Part shown: one piece after another, positions 18,201 to 27,434 of the stretch
Position numbering within the stretch: the first letter of the stretch is position 1
Layout of the letters: every line of letters begins with the position of its first letter
Source of the DNA: an uncultured Acidimicrobiales bacterium
GTDB lineage: Bacteria > Actinomycetota > Acidimicrobiia > Acidimicrobiales > SZUA-35
Direction: 5' to 3'
Length of the DNA: 45,462 nt
NCBI GenBank assembly: GCA_937997485.1
Contig: CALKTH010000079.1
Span: 1-45,462 of the forward strand
Notes under the pieces: model-generated
What the model was told of the DNA's origin: nothing
Seen by the model: only the letters and a program-made list of their open reading frames with translations
The model's database searches: none
Position numbers and translations under genes: made by a program

Positions 18201-20293
18201 GTCTGGCCGAGGGGGCCATGATCTCCAACACCGCCACCGTGCTCGCCAACGAACCGGACCCGCTCGCGACCAACAACGAATCGACGAACGGCATTCAGGT
18301 GCGCCGAGACTCGGCACTCGAGCTGATCAAGACCGACCTCACCGACCCGGTGCTTGCCGGCAACGACGTGACCTATCGGCTCGAGGTCATCAATCGAGGT
18401 CCATCGACGGTCGACGATGTCGTGATTGTCGACGCCTTGCCCCCAGGCACCTCGGTCCAGAGCATTCCTCCCGGCTGTACGGCCTCGGGTGCGTTCGAAG
18501 TCACGTGTGACGCAGGCCAGCTCATCGACGGTGCACGTGCCACCTTCGACGTTGTCCTGACGGTCGACTCAGACCTCGCTGACGGGGCGCAGATCACCAA
18601 CAGTGCCTCGGCATCGGGCGCAACTGGTGCTGGTGCGATGACGCAGGAGGAGACCACGATCGCACGCCTCGCCGACATCTCCGTGCAGAAGCAAACCACG
18701 ACTCCGACCGTCACGGCCGGGGTCCCCGTCGTTTACGAGCTCACCGTCACCAACGACGGCCCGTCCGATGCCACGAACCTAGTGATGACCGACGTGCTTC
18801 CGGGATCGGCCCAGGTGATCCGGGTGTCCGCCCCGACCGGAACGTGCGTTGAGACCGTCGGTCAGGTCACCTGCGCATGGCCGACCTTTGCCGCCGGTGC
18901 GGGCGAAGTCATTGAGATCGAACTCGTCCCCGAGGCCTTCCTCTCCGCTGGTGTGCCGTTCGACAACCGAGCCGTGGTCTCCGCCGACGAAACCGACCCG
19001 GACCTCACCAACAACGCCACGCTTGACGAGCAAGTCATCGATCGCTCCGTCGATCTTTCCCTGACGAAGGTCGCCACTTCGCCCACTGTCGTCGCTGGTG
19101 GCTTGGTGAACTGGACGCTGACGGTGTCCAACGCCGGGCCATCGTTCGCCGCTGACGTGGTGATCACCGATCCTCTGCCGGCCGGCGTCACCTTCTCCGT
19201 CGACGGCTCGAGTGCTGCTTGTGCTGCCGATGCCGCCAACCTCGTCACCTGTGCCGTGGGCACCGTGCCGGCAGCAGGCACCGCCGAGGTGACCATCGCC
19301 GCCACGGTCGATGCCTCACTCCCGCTGGGCACACAGCTGACCAACGTGGCGACGGTCAGCTCACCGGAACCAAACCTCAACACCGACCCGACGGCGACCT
19401 CAACTGTCGACGTCAGCACCGGTGCCGACCTCGTTGTTACCAAGCAACTCGTGAGTGACGCGGTCGTTGCCGGCGAGGACGTCACGTACGAGATCACACT
19501 GCGTAACGACGGCCCCTCCAACGCCCTTGGCATCGAGCTGAGCGACCGCCTGCCGGGCGGTCTGACCGTCGATACCCCGCCGAGCGACTGCAGGGTGACT
19601 GACGGACGCTTGGTCTGTGCCGTGGCAACGTTGGCCGTCGGCGACTCGATCGCCGTCACGGTGACCGGAGCGCTCGACCCCGGTGCGAGCGGCTCGCTCA
19701 TCAACCAGGCGATGGTGCAGTCCGACACCGACGATCCTGACGCCACCAACAACGTCGACACCGTCGAGGTTCCGATCGAGCGGGTCGCCGACCTTGGCGT
19801 CACGAAGGCGGCGACGACCGAAGGAACGATCGCTGCTGGTGGTGCCCTCGACTGGCAGATTGTCGTTACCAACGCAGGACCGTCGACCGCCACCGAGGTG
19901 CAGCTGTTCGACAACCTGCCCGACACGCTCATCGTCGGCACGCTCCCGACAGGATGTGCGGCAAACGGGCAGCAAGTCACCTGCGAGCTTGCCGACCTCG
20001 GCGTCGGCGAGAGCACCACGCTGGTGATCGGTACCACCGTTGCCGACGGCGCGGCGGGCGCCACGATCGAGAACACCGTGAGCGTGTCCTCCGCTGAGAC
20101 GGATCCGAACCCGGTTGACGATGACGCTCAAGCGAACATCAACGTGGCGCCGAACGGTGCAGGTGACGATGGCCCGCTGCCCCGCACCGGCTCGAACTCG
20201 TCCGGGCTCGTGGCGCTCGGCGCTGCACTTCTCGCCGCCGGTGCCGGGTTCATGATCCTCGCCGTCCGACGTTCGAACCCAGCGCCTGGCTGA
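12221..20293 (+). CDS. Giant LPXTG-anchored surface protein with 18 DUF11 repeats
   Basis: 2690 residues from TTG 12221; GTG 12266 (15 residues shorter) is an equally good start, since both precede the signal peptide (RTLTIAATCVVLAVSLIVPV, then TSAA). Residues about 55-360 form an N-terminal domain beginning RFSVNAPGDIVYAANTLLTC. Then 18 DUF11 (Ig-like) repeats of about 125 residues follow to about residue 2640, each with an ADLSLTK-like first strand, a NxGPSxAT turn, a TDxLPAGTTF segment and an acidic NEPDPxxxNNT end. The C-terminus has LPRTG at 2653-2657, a hydrophobic segment (GLVALGAALLAAGAGFMILAV) and RR, a sortase wall-anchor signal. It would make a long stalk from the cell surface. No sortase gene is in the window. 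It converges on the next gene with 10 bases between. Confidence 0.9.
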   Translation: MHHIATKRRELPSPTVSLSPRGRGRTLTIAATCVVLAVSLIVPVPTSAAVRAFGAPRFSVNAPGDIVYAANTLLTCPATAGNCAAAQAGTRASANNEFAMIQVDTDSDASTFNSSTATLDIPADATVLFAGLYWGAVSTSGDRGTVQFETGTGTGYTTVTADQLDDRGATYQGFADVTAAVQATGNGEYTVANVRTRTGRNRHAGWSLVVAYESPSAPWRNLTVFDGFELVNPSNPVDVTVSGFIAPPTGPVNARIGMIAYEGDARYSGDFAEFEGTPFGDGLNPPGNFFNSAITDAGVSVPGRDPDYVDQLGYDAKIIATSGLVAPSATSANISLRSAGDWYYPGVITSAIDVFVPNLSSDFDKTVTDLNGGQVHPGDELEYVVEFSNQGGDAALDTVITDDIPAGTTYSPGSLVVLDGDNPGAKSDAGGDDQASFAGGMVTFNIGTGATAIDGGRVAPFSQTGQRYRVRFRVTVDDTTPDGFDVDNVAASSYTAETLGLPYTSQTPTVTVPVVALSDLSFESKTDSADPIVAGGDVAYTLTIRNDGPSTAENVSITDTLPAGVTFNPTGSTGTCTESGGVVTCTLGSVPVGTASATIVVTVDEDATVGTLNNSATVSSTTTDTDPTDNTATETTTIERLVDLALTKVATPAPDVAGEALAGGQISYVLTLTNNGPSSATNATITDALPVGTTVASTAPSGAGTCSSASGSIACTWPSIATGATVTVTVVVDVASSLGATDTVTNQASASADEPEDPAGAPQTATARVDIARQIDLQVTKTSASPAVAGEVATFDIEITNAGPSDATNVQVVDTLPAGTTFVAGQSSGSCLPDSATQVTCSTASLPAGSTVNFTVAVEVPSDAVAGAPLTNQAAASATEPENPATTADNTDVATVAITRSADLSIAKNHVAEPVAAGGPVAWTITVTNRGPSEATGVTVTDTLPPSVDFAASPGCTEAGGIVTCTAAGPLAAGDDVTFTVNGTVDAGAADGSVLTNSARVDANEPDPQPDNNETSVGTQVNRVAALDIFKRETAGSPDPVIAGDPISWEIEVINRGPSIATGVAITDDLSGLPVTVTGATGPGCSVTAGEVNCSQATLAVNASILVTVTATTSSALADGAVILNTATASGDASPAVSASEETSVLTSADLQLQKIGPTSLFAGEVGTFELTLLNAGPSDATGVTIDDLLPAGFAYDAFRVTAGAATCAPAGGNVECTVGALAAGASVVVEIDATADSSLAVGDMAINRAVADADQPDPDPSSNTAEATTTIAREADLSIVKSDPVGSSAAGEGIVYEIVVDNLGPSDATNVEVTDVLPVNTTFDPGASSGVCSEAGGTVTCALGTIDPQAGPTTISIAVIVDAGFTGPSITNAAGVNATENDPVADNDTDDAVTAIETRADLAIVKTSPATPPVPGTNYTYTVQVSNAGPSIAADVSVTDTLPAGTTFVSSSLGASCTSGVATEVECQLGAVGLGAATSFSITVAVDPGATGSIANTAVVDSSTPDPTPGDNTSTDTSALLTRADLSLAKSAVVPTVVAGTNATFELVVSNAGPSDATGIVVTDLLPPTLAFDATLSDARCADTGGGAIECSDAGPIAPGSSLTFTLVAQVDTSVAAGARLSNSAVVDADTDDPDESNNTGSATVDIERSADISLTKVAAEVTITAGSDATFTLTATNNGPSDATTVVVQDTLPAGMTLVSATPGAGGSCTTTPTSVTCTATTLAVGASFEIVVVAKSAPDVPDAASLVNSATVTAAEPDPDTSNNTATAPVSVNRIVNLSVAKSASAQPIAVAGEPQAFEIVVENTGLSNATGVTITDPLPVGSTFYAAGSAANCAEAGGVVSCLVGDLPAGQSTAFVISFIVDQSTADGGSIINTASVSSNEPDTDSTDDSSTVDVPVVRRADVFVRKQGSPDPVVAGTSTSFTLSYGNAGPSDATGLVITDVLPAGVTFDAGSSDARCSAIGPAVTCAVGDVAVGAATTPVLIGVLLDGGLAEGAMISNTATVLANEPDPLATNNESTNGIQVRRDSALELIKTDLTDPVLAGNDVTYRLEVINRGPSTVDDVVIVDALPPGTSVQSIPPGCTASGAFEVTCDAGQLIDGARATFDVVLTVDSDLADGAQITNSASASGATGAGAMTQEETTIARLADISVQKQTTTPTVTAGVPVVYELTVTNDGPSDATNLVMTDVLPGSAQVIRVSAPTGTCVETVGQVTCAWPTFAAGAGEVIEIELVPEAFLSAGVPFDNRAVVSADETDPDLTNNATLDEQVIDRSVDLSLTKVATSPTVVAGGLVNWTLTVSNAGPSFAADVVITDPLPAGVTFSVDGSSAACAADAANLVTCAVGTVPAAGTAEVTIAATVDASLPLGTQLTNVATVSSPEPNLNTDPTATSTVDVSTGADLVVTKQLVSDAVVAGEDVTYEITLRNDGPSNALGIELSDRLPGGLTVDTPPSDCRVTDGRLVCAVATLAVGDSIAVTVTGALDPGASGSLINQAMVQSDTDDPDATNNVDTVEVPIERVADLGVTKAATTEGTIAAGGALDWQIVVTNAGPSTATEVQLFDNLPDTLIVGTLPTGCAANGQQVTCELADLGVGESTTLVIGTTVADGAAGATIENTVSVSSAETDPNPVDDDAQANINVAPNGAGDDGPLPRTGSNSSGLVALGAALLAAGAGFMILAVRRSNPAPG
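13297..20145 (+). repeat. 18 tandem DUF11 coding units
   Basis: Protein-level tandem repeat inside the giant surface protein, about 375 bases per unit. Units are diverged in nucleotide sequence: they share the NxGPSxAT and LPxGxTF motifs but few long identical DNA runs, so this is an old array under protein selection and not a recent DNA amplification. Unit 1 is the most divergent (SNQGGDAALD in place of the GPS turn) and unit 12 has GLSNAT in place of GPSxAT. Confidence 0.8.
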
Positions 20294-20303
20294 TCGTCAG
20301 CGT

Positions 20304-21068
20304 TCAGTTGCGGACCGCGGCCTCGACGGGTACGAGCTCATCGAGAGTCTGTGCGTGCGCCGTCTCGGCGTCGTCCATGCCCTGGCGGCTCCGGACGACT
20401 CGGGCAATTCCGAGGCTGACCATGAAGATCGCCACGCTGGCCACCAGCGACCATGGGTTGATGCCGCCGAAGCCCTCGTCGATCCGTTCGAGCGACGCAC
20501 CGAGGAGTACGAAGGAGATCGTGCCTGGCAGTGAGCCGAGCGCAGTGGCGGCGATGAAGGGCAGCCACTTGATGCGCAACGCTCCCGAGAGGTAGTTCAC
20601 GAGGTCGTAGGGAAGGAACAGCAGCCGCATGATGAACACCGACTCGAAGCTGTTCGTGCGAAGCCGATTCGTCCACCGCTTGGCCAGCGTTGCGGCCTCG
20701 TTGTTGCCGTCTTCGGCGCCCGGGGCGCCACCGAGCGTCCGGCCAATGCTGTAGGCAAGCAGCGCGGAGAGGTTGGAGAACAGCACAACCACGGCCACAC
20801 CAGCCACCGGCCCGAAGAGCAGCCCGCCCATTACGGTGATCACCGAGGCGGGGAACAGAACAATGGGGCGAATCAGGTAGGCGAGGCCGAATGCGAGGAC
20901 ACCCCACCAGGCCATCTCGACGGCGTCGATGAACTCCTGGCCGGCGCCAAGCGTGCTCAGGTCGTTTGCGCTCCGGTAGCTGCGGAATGCGACGAAAGCG
21001 CCGATCCAGAGCGTGACGACGAAGGCTCGTTGGATCCAGGTCTTGGCTGCGGGGGAGGGGCGTTCCAT
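20304..21068 (-). CDS. TVP38/TMEM64 (DedA/SNARE-associated) family membrane protein
   Basis: 254 residues, ATG 21068, preceded on its strand by purine-rich sequence. The family domain (VTT/DedA fold) is visible: a hydrophobic region with LIRPIVLFPASVITVMGGLLFGPVAG, the core loop NLSALLAYSIGRTLG, and the conserved downstream RLLFLPYDLVNYLSGALRIK followed by FIAATALGSLPGTISFVLLG. These proteins are polytopic inner-membrane proteins linked to lipid scrambling or transport in eukaryotes and to envelope homeostasis in bacteria; the exact role is unknown here. About six hydrophobic segments are present. It converges on the giant surface protein gene and is followed upstream by a HAD gene on the same strand. 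Confidence 0.85.
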   Translation of the reverse strand: MERPSPAAKTWIQRAFVVTLWIGAFVAFRSYRSANDLSTLGAGQEFIDAVEMAWWGVLAFGLAYLIRPIVLFPASVITVMGGLLFGPVAGVAVVVLFSNLSALLAYSIGRTLGGAPGAEDGNNEAATLAKRWTNRLRTNSFESVFIMRLLFLPYDLVNYLSGALRIKWLPFIAATALGSLPGTISFVLLGASLERIDEGFGGINPWSLVASVAIFMVSLGIARVVRSRQGMDDAETAHAQTLDELVPVEAAVRN

Positions 21069-21157
21069 GGGGAGAGGGAACCGGCGGGCAGGGCTGACAT
21101 TCCGACGCTCAGCAGTCTGTTCACAAGTCGTTCAGGCCAGCAGCGCCGTTCGCCAGC

Positions 21158-21907
21158 TCAAGCGAGGGCTGTCACCAGGGCGGCGAGGTCGGGGAGGCGG
21201 GCGTGGTCGTAGCTTGCGTGGTGATCGAAGGGGTCGAGTTGTACGGACTGCATTCCCGCTTGCGTCGCTCCGACGATGTCAGCATGCACCGTGTCGCCGA
21301 CGTACACCACGCTCTCCGGTGGAGGTCCGCCAAGAGCATGCAGCGCCGGCGCCATGATCATCGGGTCGGGCTTGGCCACGCCGACCAAACCGCTGTCGAT
21401 GATCGCTGCGACTCGAGGCAGCTCGTGAGCCTCGTTCACCCAGCACACGCCGTAGTTCTTCATTTGCTCAGCCGCAGTGCCATCGTTGTTCGACACGATG
21501 GCGAGCGGGAGGCCCGTCGCAGCCAGCTCATGGAATGCCGCGATGTTCGCCTCGTGCGCCCATCCCCACGACACGCGAATCACGCCGTCGCGGAACTCAG
21601 ACCAATTGGCTTCCGGAATCCCCAATGACGCTGCGTAGGCGTGGTCGTAGGTGGCCCAGAAGTCGCGGCGGGTCTCATCCGGCGATGTGCCGGCCAGAAC
21701 GAGCGCGGTGAGTTGCTCTACCCCTGCGTGATGGGCTTGGACGAACGCTGAGGTGTCGGCCGGGACGGGTGCGCCGATGCGTTCCATCACCGGCACCACG
21801 GTGTCGTAGTGGGGATAGAGGAACACGCCCCCGATATCGAACACCGCCGCTTCCACCGTGGTGGGGTCAAAGAACGGTGTGTGGCCAGCCGAGGTGCGTT
21901 CATCCAT
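21158..21907 (-). CDS. HAD-superfamily hydrolase
   Basis: 249 residues from ATG 21907; longer readings overlap the divergent terC gene and were not used. HAD motifs: I, AVFDIGGVFLYP (DxG in place of DxD, as in several HAD-IA members, so acid-base residue may be absent); II, LAIVSNNDG; III, GVAKPDP; IV, VVYVGDTVHADIVGATQAGM. The region between motifs I and II is an alpha-helical cap (C1 type). It probably acts as a phosphatase on a small phosphorylated metabolite, but the missing second Asp means that this should be tested. It is divergent from terC with under 40 bases between start codons, so the promoters must overlap. Confidence 0.82.
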   Translation of the reverse strand: MDERTSAGHTPFFDPTTVEAAVFDIGGVFLYPHYDTVVPVMERIGAPVPADTSAFVQAHHAGVEQLTALVLAGTSPDETRRDFWATYDHAYAASLGIPEANWSEFRDGVIRVSWGWAHEANIAAFHELAATGLPLAIVSNNDGTAAEQMKNYGVCWVNEAHELPRVAAIIDSGLVGVAKPDPMIMAPALHALGGPPPESVVYVGDTVHADIVGATQAGMQSVQLDPFDHHASYDHARLPDLAALVTALA

Positions 21908-21926
21908 GAGCGCGGACCGTAGCGGC

Positions 21927-22970
21927 ATGGGGCAGACTGAGGAGATGCAATTCGCCACTTCCCTCGGCCTCTTCGGCGCCGAATCCACCGGCCGAGACAA
22001 CTTCGTCGACCTCGACGTTTCCGTTGGATGGTGGATCTTCCTCGGCGTGGCGATCTCACTGATGCTTGCAGTCGACCTGTATCGCCATCGTGACAATCAC
22101 GAGCCCAACCCTCGTGAAGCAACCATCGAGACCATCACGTGGATCAGCATTGGTTTGGCGTTCTCGATCGTCATGTTCTTCGGCTTCGGCGACGACGGAG
22201 GAGCTGCGTTCGGCGAGTACATCTCGGGCTACCTGATCGAGAAGTCACTCAGCATCGACAACGTCTTCGTCTGGGCAATTCTGTTCTCGACGATGAAGAT
22301 CCCGCTTCGCTACCAGCACCGCGTGCTGTTCTGGGGCATCTTCGGGGCCCTCGTTCTTCGCCTCATCTTCATCCTGGTCGGCAGCGCCCTGATCGCTCGG
22401 TTCTTCTGGCTCCTGATCGTCTTTGGCCTGTTCCTCGTCTACACCGGGCTCAAGATCATTCGGCACCGAGAGGACGAGGGCGAGAACACCTCGACAAAGG
22501 GGCTGGGCCTCTTGAAGAAGGTGATGCCCGTCTCCGACGAGCTCGACGGGCACAAGTTCTTCACCGTGCAGAACGGCAAGCGGGCCGCCACGCCCCTGTT
22601 CGCCGCCCTCGTCGTGGTCGAGTTCACCGATGTGATCTTCGCCCTCGACTCGGTGCCCGCCGTGCTTGCCGTTTCAAACGAACCCTTCATCGTGTTCGCC
22701 TCGAATGCCTTCGCCATCCTCGGCCTACGAGCCATGTACTTCCTGCTGGCCAATGCCCGTGAGCGGTTCCACTACTTGAGCCACGGGCTCGGCGCGATCC
22801 TGATCTTCGTTGGCATCAAGATGGCCGTCAGCCACTGGTACCACCTGAACACCTACATCAGCCTGGCGATCATCATCGCCTTCCTGGTCGCGGCAGTGGT
22901 CTTCAGCGAGCGCAAGGCTCGCCAGCTCGGCATCACGGGCCAAGAACTGGCCGACCAGCACGATCACTGA
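21927..22970 (+). CDS. TerC/Alx family integral membrane protein
   Basis: 347 residues from ATG 21927; an in-frame ATG at 21945 follows AGGAG with no spacing, so the earlier codon was preferred, with doubt. TerC proteins are polytopic membrane proteins linked to tellurite resistance and to metal (manganese) export during protein secretion. The hallmark acidic membrane motifs are intact: KSLSIDNVFVWAILF and VVEFTDVIFALDSVPAVLAV, each with intramembrane aspartates, plus the FxxxNxFAILGLRAMYF segment. About eight or nine hydrophobic segments fit the family. The C-terminal tail is short and cytoplasmic. The hairpin starting at 22986 lies just after the stop. Confidence 0.9.
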   Translation: MGQTEEMQFATSLGLFGAESTGRDNFVDLDVSVGWWIFLGVAISLMLAVDLYRHRDNHEPNPREATIETITWISIGLAFSIVMFFGFGDDGGAAFGEYISGYLIEKSLSIDNVFVWAILFSTMKIPLRYQHRVLFWGIFGALVLRLIFILVGSALIARFFWLLIVFGLFLVYTGLKIIRHREDEGENTSTKGLGLLKKVMPVSDELDGHKFFTVQNGKRAATPLFAALVVVEFTDVIFALDSVPAVLAVSNEPFIVFASNAFAILGLRAMYFLLANARERFHYLSHGLGAILIFVGIKMAVSHWYHLNTYISLAIIIAFLVAAVVFSERKARQLGITGQELADQHDH

Positions 22971-22985
22971 CCGCTCGAGCCGCCA

Positions 22986-23032
22986 GAATTGCTGATCTCA
23001 TGTACCTCTGGGGTACACGGTCGCGGCAATTC
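22986..23032. repeat. GTACC hairpin element, copy 1
   Basis: A compound inverted repeat: outer arms GAATTGC (22986-22992) and GCAATTC (23026-23032), inner arms TGTACC (23001-23006) and GGTACA (23012-23017), with a mismatched middle. It starts 15 bases after the terC stop. A sister element with the same inner TGTACC/GGTACA, a similar loop (TCT) and the same CGCGGCAATTC right flank lies after guaA. It may act as a terminator or be a dispersed palindromic repeat. Confidence 0.6.
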
Positions 23033-23134
23033 GGGGACCGGTAACGGGGACGTGCGTGAGCTCCAGCGGGGCGTTTCACGTTCTGGTAACACAGCGGCAA
23101 CGCTGACGTTGCGCCCGGGTTCTACGTTGATGAG

Positions 23135-23431
23135 ATGGCATCGAACGAACCCCGTCTTGCCCAGATCGTGGCTCTCGAACTGATCGCGTCGGGCCGACGC
23201 ATCAGCGAACCAGTGCTGTTTCATCAAGGCGATGACGCCTGCGTGGCCACCCTCGAAGACGCCGCGCTCGTCGGGTCCCCCTTTGCCGGCCCGGCTGACA
23301 TGGTGGTCGGCCAGGCCTGCAAACGTGCCGTCCATCCCGCACTCATGCAGCGGGTTGTCGACGAGCCAACGGTTGTGCATCGGGTCTACCGACCTGCTGC
23401 GCACTCGTGCGTCGAGGCGGCGACGCACTGA
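23135..23431 (+). CDS. Small hypothetical protein
   Basis: 98 residues from ATG 23135. No known family is recognised. Composition is that of a small soluble protein (MASNEPRLAQIVALELIASG at the start; three cysteines and several histidines, with AHSCVEAATH at the end). Third codon positions are mostly G or C, as in neighbouring genes, and the frame is better than the longer antisense reading (22964-23593), which is rich in Arg and Gly and lacks structure. It sits between terC and groES on the same strand but is unlikely to be part of the CIRCE-controlled transcript, because it lies upstream of that promoter. Moderate confidence that it is real. Confidence 0.45.
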   Translation: MASNEPRLAQIVALELIASGRRISEPVLFHQGDDACVATLEDAALVGSPFAGPADMVVGQACKRAVHPALMQRVVDEPTVVHRVYRPAAHSCVEAATH

Positions 23432-23504
23432 GTCCCCCTGGGGTGGACGACGACTGAAGTCGCCCTCGGTCGTCGTTCGCCCCACCTTTCGCGCCCATAG
23501 GTGG

Positions 23505-23533
23505 TTGGCGACCGCCAATGTCGGGTTTAGTCT
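23505..23533 (+). promoter_or_regulatory. Predicted groESL promoter
   Basis: TTGGCG (23505-23510), a 17-base spacer and TAGTCT (23528-23533) fit a housekeeping actinobacterial promoter (TTGxxx and TAxxxT). The -10 box ends on the first base of the CIRCE operator, so transcription would start within CIRCE, as expected for HrcA repression. Assigned by position and sequence, not measured. Confidence 0.5.
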
Positions 23534-23559
23534 TAGCAGTCGTCCATTGAGAGTGCTAA
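23533..23559. promoter_or_regulatory. CIRCE operator (HrcA binding site)
   Basis: TTAGCAGTC (23533-23541), exactly 9 bases, GAGTGCTAA (23551-23559). The consensus is TTAGCACTC-N9-GAGTGCTAA, so only one base differs. It lies 18 bases before the groES start codon. CIRCE is bound by the heat-shock repressor HrcA, so groESL here should be induced when HrcA is inactivated by heat or misfolded protein load. Confidence 0.93.
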
Positions 23560-23577
23560 CGCCCGGAGGGCACCTGC

Positions 23578-25517
<1,940 letters not shown>

Positions 25518-25524
25518 TCCGCTT

Positions 25525-25600
25525 CGGTCTTGGCGGCTTCGCCGCCTCAACCGAGTTTCTCTGGACGTCCCCGGGCTTCGCCCGGGGGCGTTTCTGTTTT
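25525..25600 (+). terminator. Double hairpin terminator after groESL
   Basis: First hairpin: GGCGGC-TTC-GCCGCC (25532-25546), with an outer CGGT/ACCG pair. Second: 11-base stem at 25566-25576 and 25580-25590 with TTC loop, followed by TTTCTGTTTT (25591-25600). The second is a textbook intrinsic terminator for the groESL transcript. Confidence 0.85.
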
Positions 25601-25716
25601 CGGGTTCACGACTTCGTCGAGTCACCCGAGGACCAGAGGGCTCCGCCCTCTCGTTGCTCTCCCGCCGGGCTGCGCCCTGGATCCCGCTGGCCACCAGCGG
25701 ACCACGAACGGCCCTG

Positions 25717-25806
25717 GGTGGAATCTGGTGTCTGACACCCATCACCTACCAGATGTCGCCTGACTCTGGTGGAACGTGGTGTCTGACACCCATCACCTAC
25801 CAGATG
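25717..25806. repeat. Two 39-base direct repeats carrying a GGTGTC-T-GACACC palindrome
   Basis: Copies at 25717-25755 and 25768-25806, a period of 51 bases. They match except for two adjacent bases. Each contains the perfect inverted repeat GGTGTCTGACACC followed by CATCACCTACCAGATG. They lie in the 296-base gap between the groEL stop and the next gene. The 13-base palindrome resembles REP-like or operator-like elements; two copies with little spacer are not a CRISPR array. Confidence 0.7.
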
Positions 25807-25813
25807 GTGCGGG

Positions 25814-26629
25814 TCAGGTGACCGGGAGGGTGGTGCTCTGGGGGGTGGTGCGTTCGGTGTTGGTGCGTTGGGTGATGCCGGGGCCATCGAGGATGGTGTT
25901 GGTGTTTGTGCAGCCGCCGTCGTCGATTCGTTGGTAGTTCACGCGGACTGATGCCGGGCGGACGACCGAACCGTCAATGGCTTTGCCGGCGAAGTCCGAC
26001 CAGCGCACTGCACACGAGGGGGCGCTGCAGTCGGCGAACGCCTCCGTCCACACCATTGGGTGGGAGATCGCGTCGGCGTCCACGTGGAGATCCCGAACCG
26101 TGACTTCACGCTTGGCATCGACGTCGAACAACGTTGCCCGCCAACCCTCGACCGGCGATCGGTGAATCCAGTAGCGGTAGCGACGCCCAGCCTGCCATGC
26201 GAAGTCGAACGTGTTCGCGTTCCCCATCGACGAACCGAGGGCCGAAACCGAACCGGGGATCTCGCCGCCCCCAACGCCACGATCGAGATAGCCACCCCAG
26301 TTCACGGCTCCATTGCCCGGGTACCCGGTGTGATGCTGCAAACCCATGTGCCCGGCGCCCACGGTCTCCGAACCCTTGACGAAGCTCACCTGCAGTGCCC
26401 AGAACATGAGCGCAGGATCTACGGGCGGCTCGATGACTTCGAAGGTCACCGCCACCTCCGACAGCGGTGCTCGGGGAACGTCCCAGAACAGGTGAAACGA
26501 CGACGCTCCGTTGGCCGAGGTCGGCTGACCGTTCGTGCGACTTGATTGCGATCGTCGGGCTGAGAAACGGGAGGTGGTAACGCTGGTGTCCCTCGGCGCG
26601 AACAACGCAAGGAAATCTCGAAACGGCAT
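25814..26629 (-). CDS. Hypothetical protein, possibly carbohydrate-binding or beta-sandwich
   Basis: 271 residues from ATG 26629 (MPFRDFLALFAPRDTSVTTS). Longer in-frame readings are Arg/Pro/Ser-rich and overlap the divergent membrane-protein gene, so they were rejected. No known domain is recognised with confidence. The body is aromatic and Gly-rich (VGAGHMGLQHHTGYPGNGAV, then YLDRGVGGGEIPG; RRYRYWIHRSPVEGW), with two Cys (DCSAPSC) and an apparent all-beta character, suggestive of a jelly-roll lectin-like fold. No signal peptide is seen. The last 25 residues are Thr-rich. It is flanked by the 39-base direct repeats on its 3' side. Confidence 0.55.
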   Translation of the reverse strand: MPFRDFLALFAPRDTSVTTSRFSARRSQSSRTNGQPTSANGASSFHLFWDVPRAPLSEVAVTFEVIEPPVDPALMFWALQVSFVKGSETVGAGHMGLQHHTGYPGNGAVNWGGYLDRGVGGGEIPGSVSALGSSMGNANTFDFAWQAGRRYRYWIHRSPVEGWRATLFDVDAKREVTVRDLHVDADAISHPMVWTEAFADCSAPSCAVRWSDFAGKAIDGSVVRPASVRVNYQRIDDGGCTNTNTILDGPGITQRTNTERTTPQSTTLPVT

Positions 26630-26730
26630 CCGCCCATCGTGCCACGTCAACACCCTTGTTGGGGAAGCTTTGGTCGGTTGATGCTGGCGATGTAGGAGGG
26701 GCTGCGGTCGGACGGGGCCACACTGGGACC

Positions 26731-27318
26731 GTGGTGCCTTCCGCCTCGGCCTCGCCCGTCCCGACCACGATCTCTCGACGACAAAGTCCGACCCTGCACG
26801 CCCTGCTTGCAGCGCTGCTGCTCTGCTTCCTCGCCCTCGCTCTGACGACGGAGAGCACCGTCCGGTTCGGACAGGGCATGTACCTGCTGTCGGCTGCACT
26901 CCTGGCCGCTGTGATCGGCACCACCTCTGCCGCCTTGGAGGCTCCCCACCGATGGGCGGCGATTGCTGCCCTCGGAGGCCTCATCGCCACCGAGATCTTT
27001 GCGCTGACCGAGCTGGGTCGCTCCGACAGCAGCGGTTGGGAAGGGCTCGGGGTGCTCATCCCGCCCGCATGGCTTTTCGCCACGATCGGCTGGTTCACGC
27101 ACAACCGCCGCCGTCACACCTTCCGGTGGGTGAGCACACTCGTGCAGCTGCCGTTCACCGCGCTGACCACCACTCTGTTCGTCTTGCTGTTCCTCCGGGT
27201 GGATGGCTGGAGTCGAGTGGGCCACGGCGCGGCGTCGCTGGTGGGAAGCCTGTCGGTGATCGCGGCGCTCGTCGCGATCTACGGGCGCCTGCAGATCCTG
27301 CGTACCCATCGTCGTTGA
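26731..27318 (+). CDS. Predicted polytopic membrane protein
   Basis: 195 residues from GTG 26731 (a second GTG at 26734 is equally possible; a TTG at 26656 would add a low-quality N-terminus). Six hydrophobic segments are visible, starting LHALLAALLLCFLALALTT and including LLSAALLAAVIGTTSAALEA, IAALGGLIATEIFALTEL, IPPAWLFATIGWF, FTALTTTLFVLLFL and LVGSLSVIAALVAIYG. No family is recognised. It is divergent from the hypothetical protein gene to the left and upstream of the secreted propeller protein by 116 bases. Confidence 0.65.
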   Translation: MVPSASASPVPTTISRRQSPTLHALLAALLLCFLALALTTESTVRFGQGMYLLSAALLAAVIGTTSAALEAPHRWAAIAALGGLIATEIFALTELGRSDSSGWEGLGVLIPPAWLFATIGWFTHNRRRHTFRWVSTLVQLPFTALTTTLFVLLFLRVDGWSRVGHGAASLVGSLSVIAALVAIYGRLQILRTHRR

Positions 27319-27434
27319 CGACGGGTTCGGGCGACGGGCGACGCCAAGCGCAGGCGGGCCGTCGGCAAGCGCATCCAGAGCGGGGGTTGATCAGCCCAGA
27401 TCCGGGTCAACGGTCGGCAATTAGCGTCGTTTGG

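Noticed and set aside
25717..25806. CRISPR array
   Set aside because: Only two repeat copies with a 12-base gap and no cas genes nearby.
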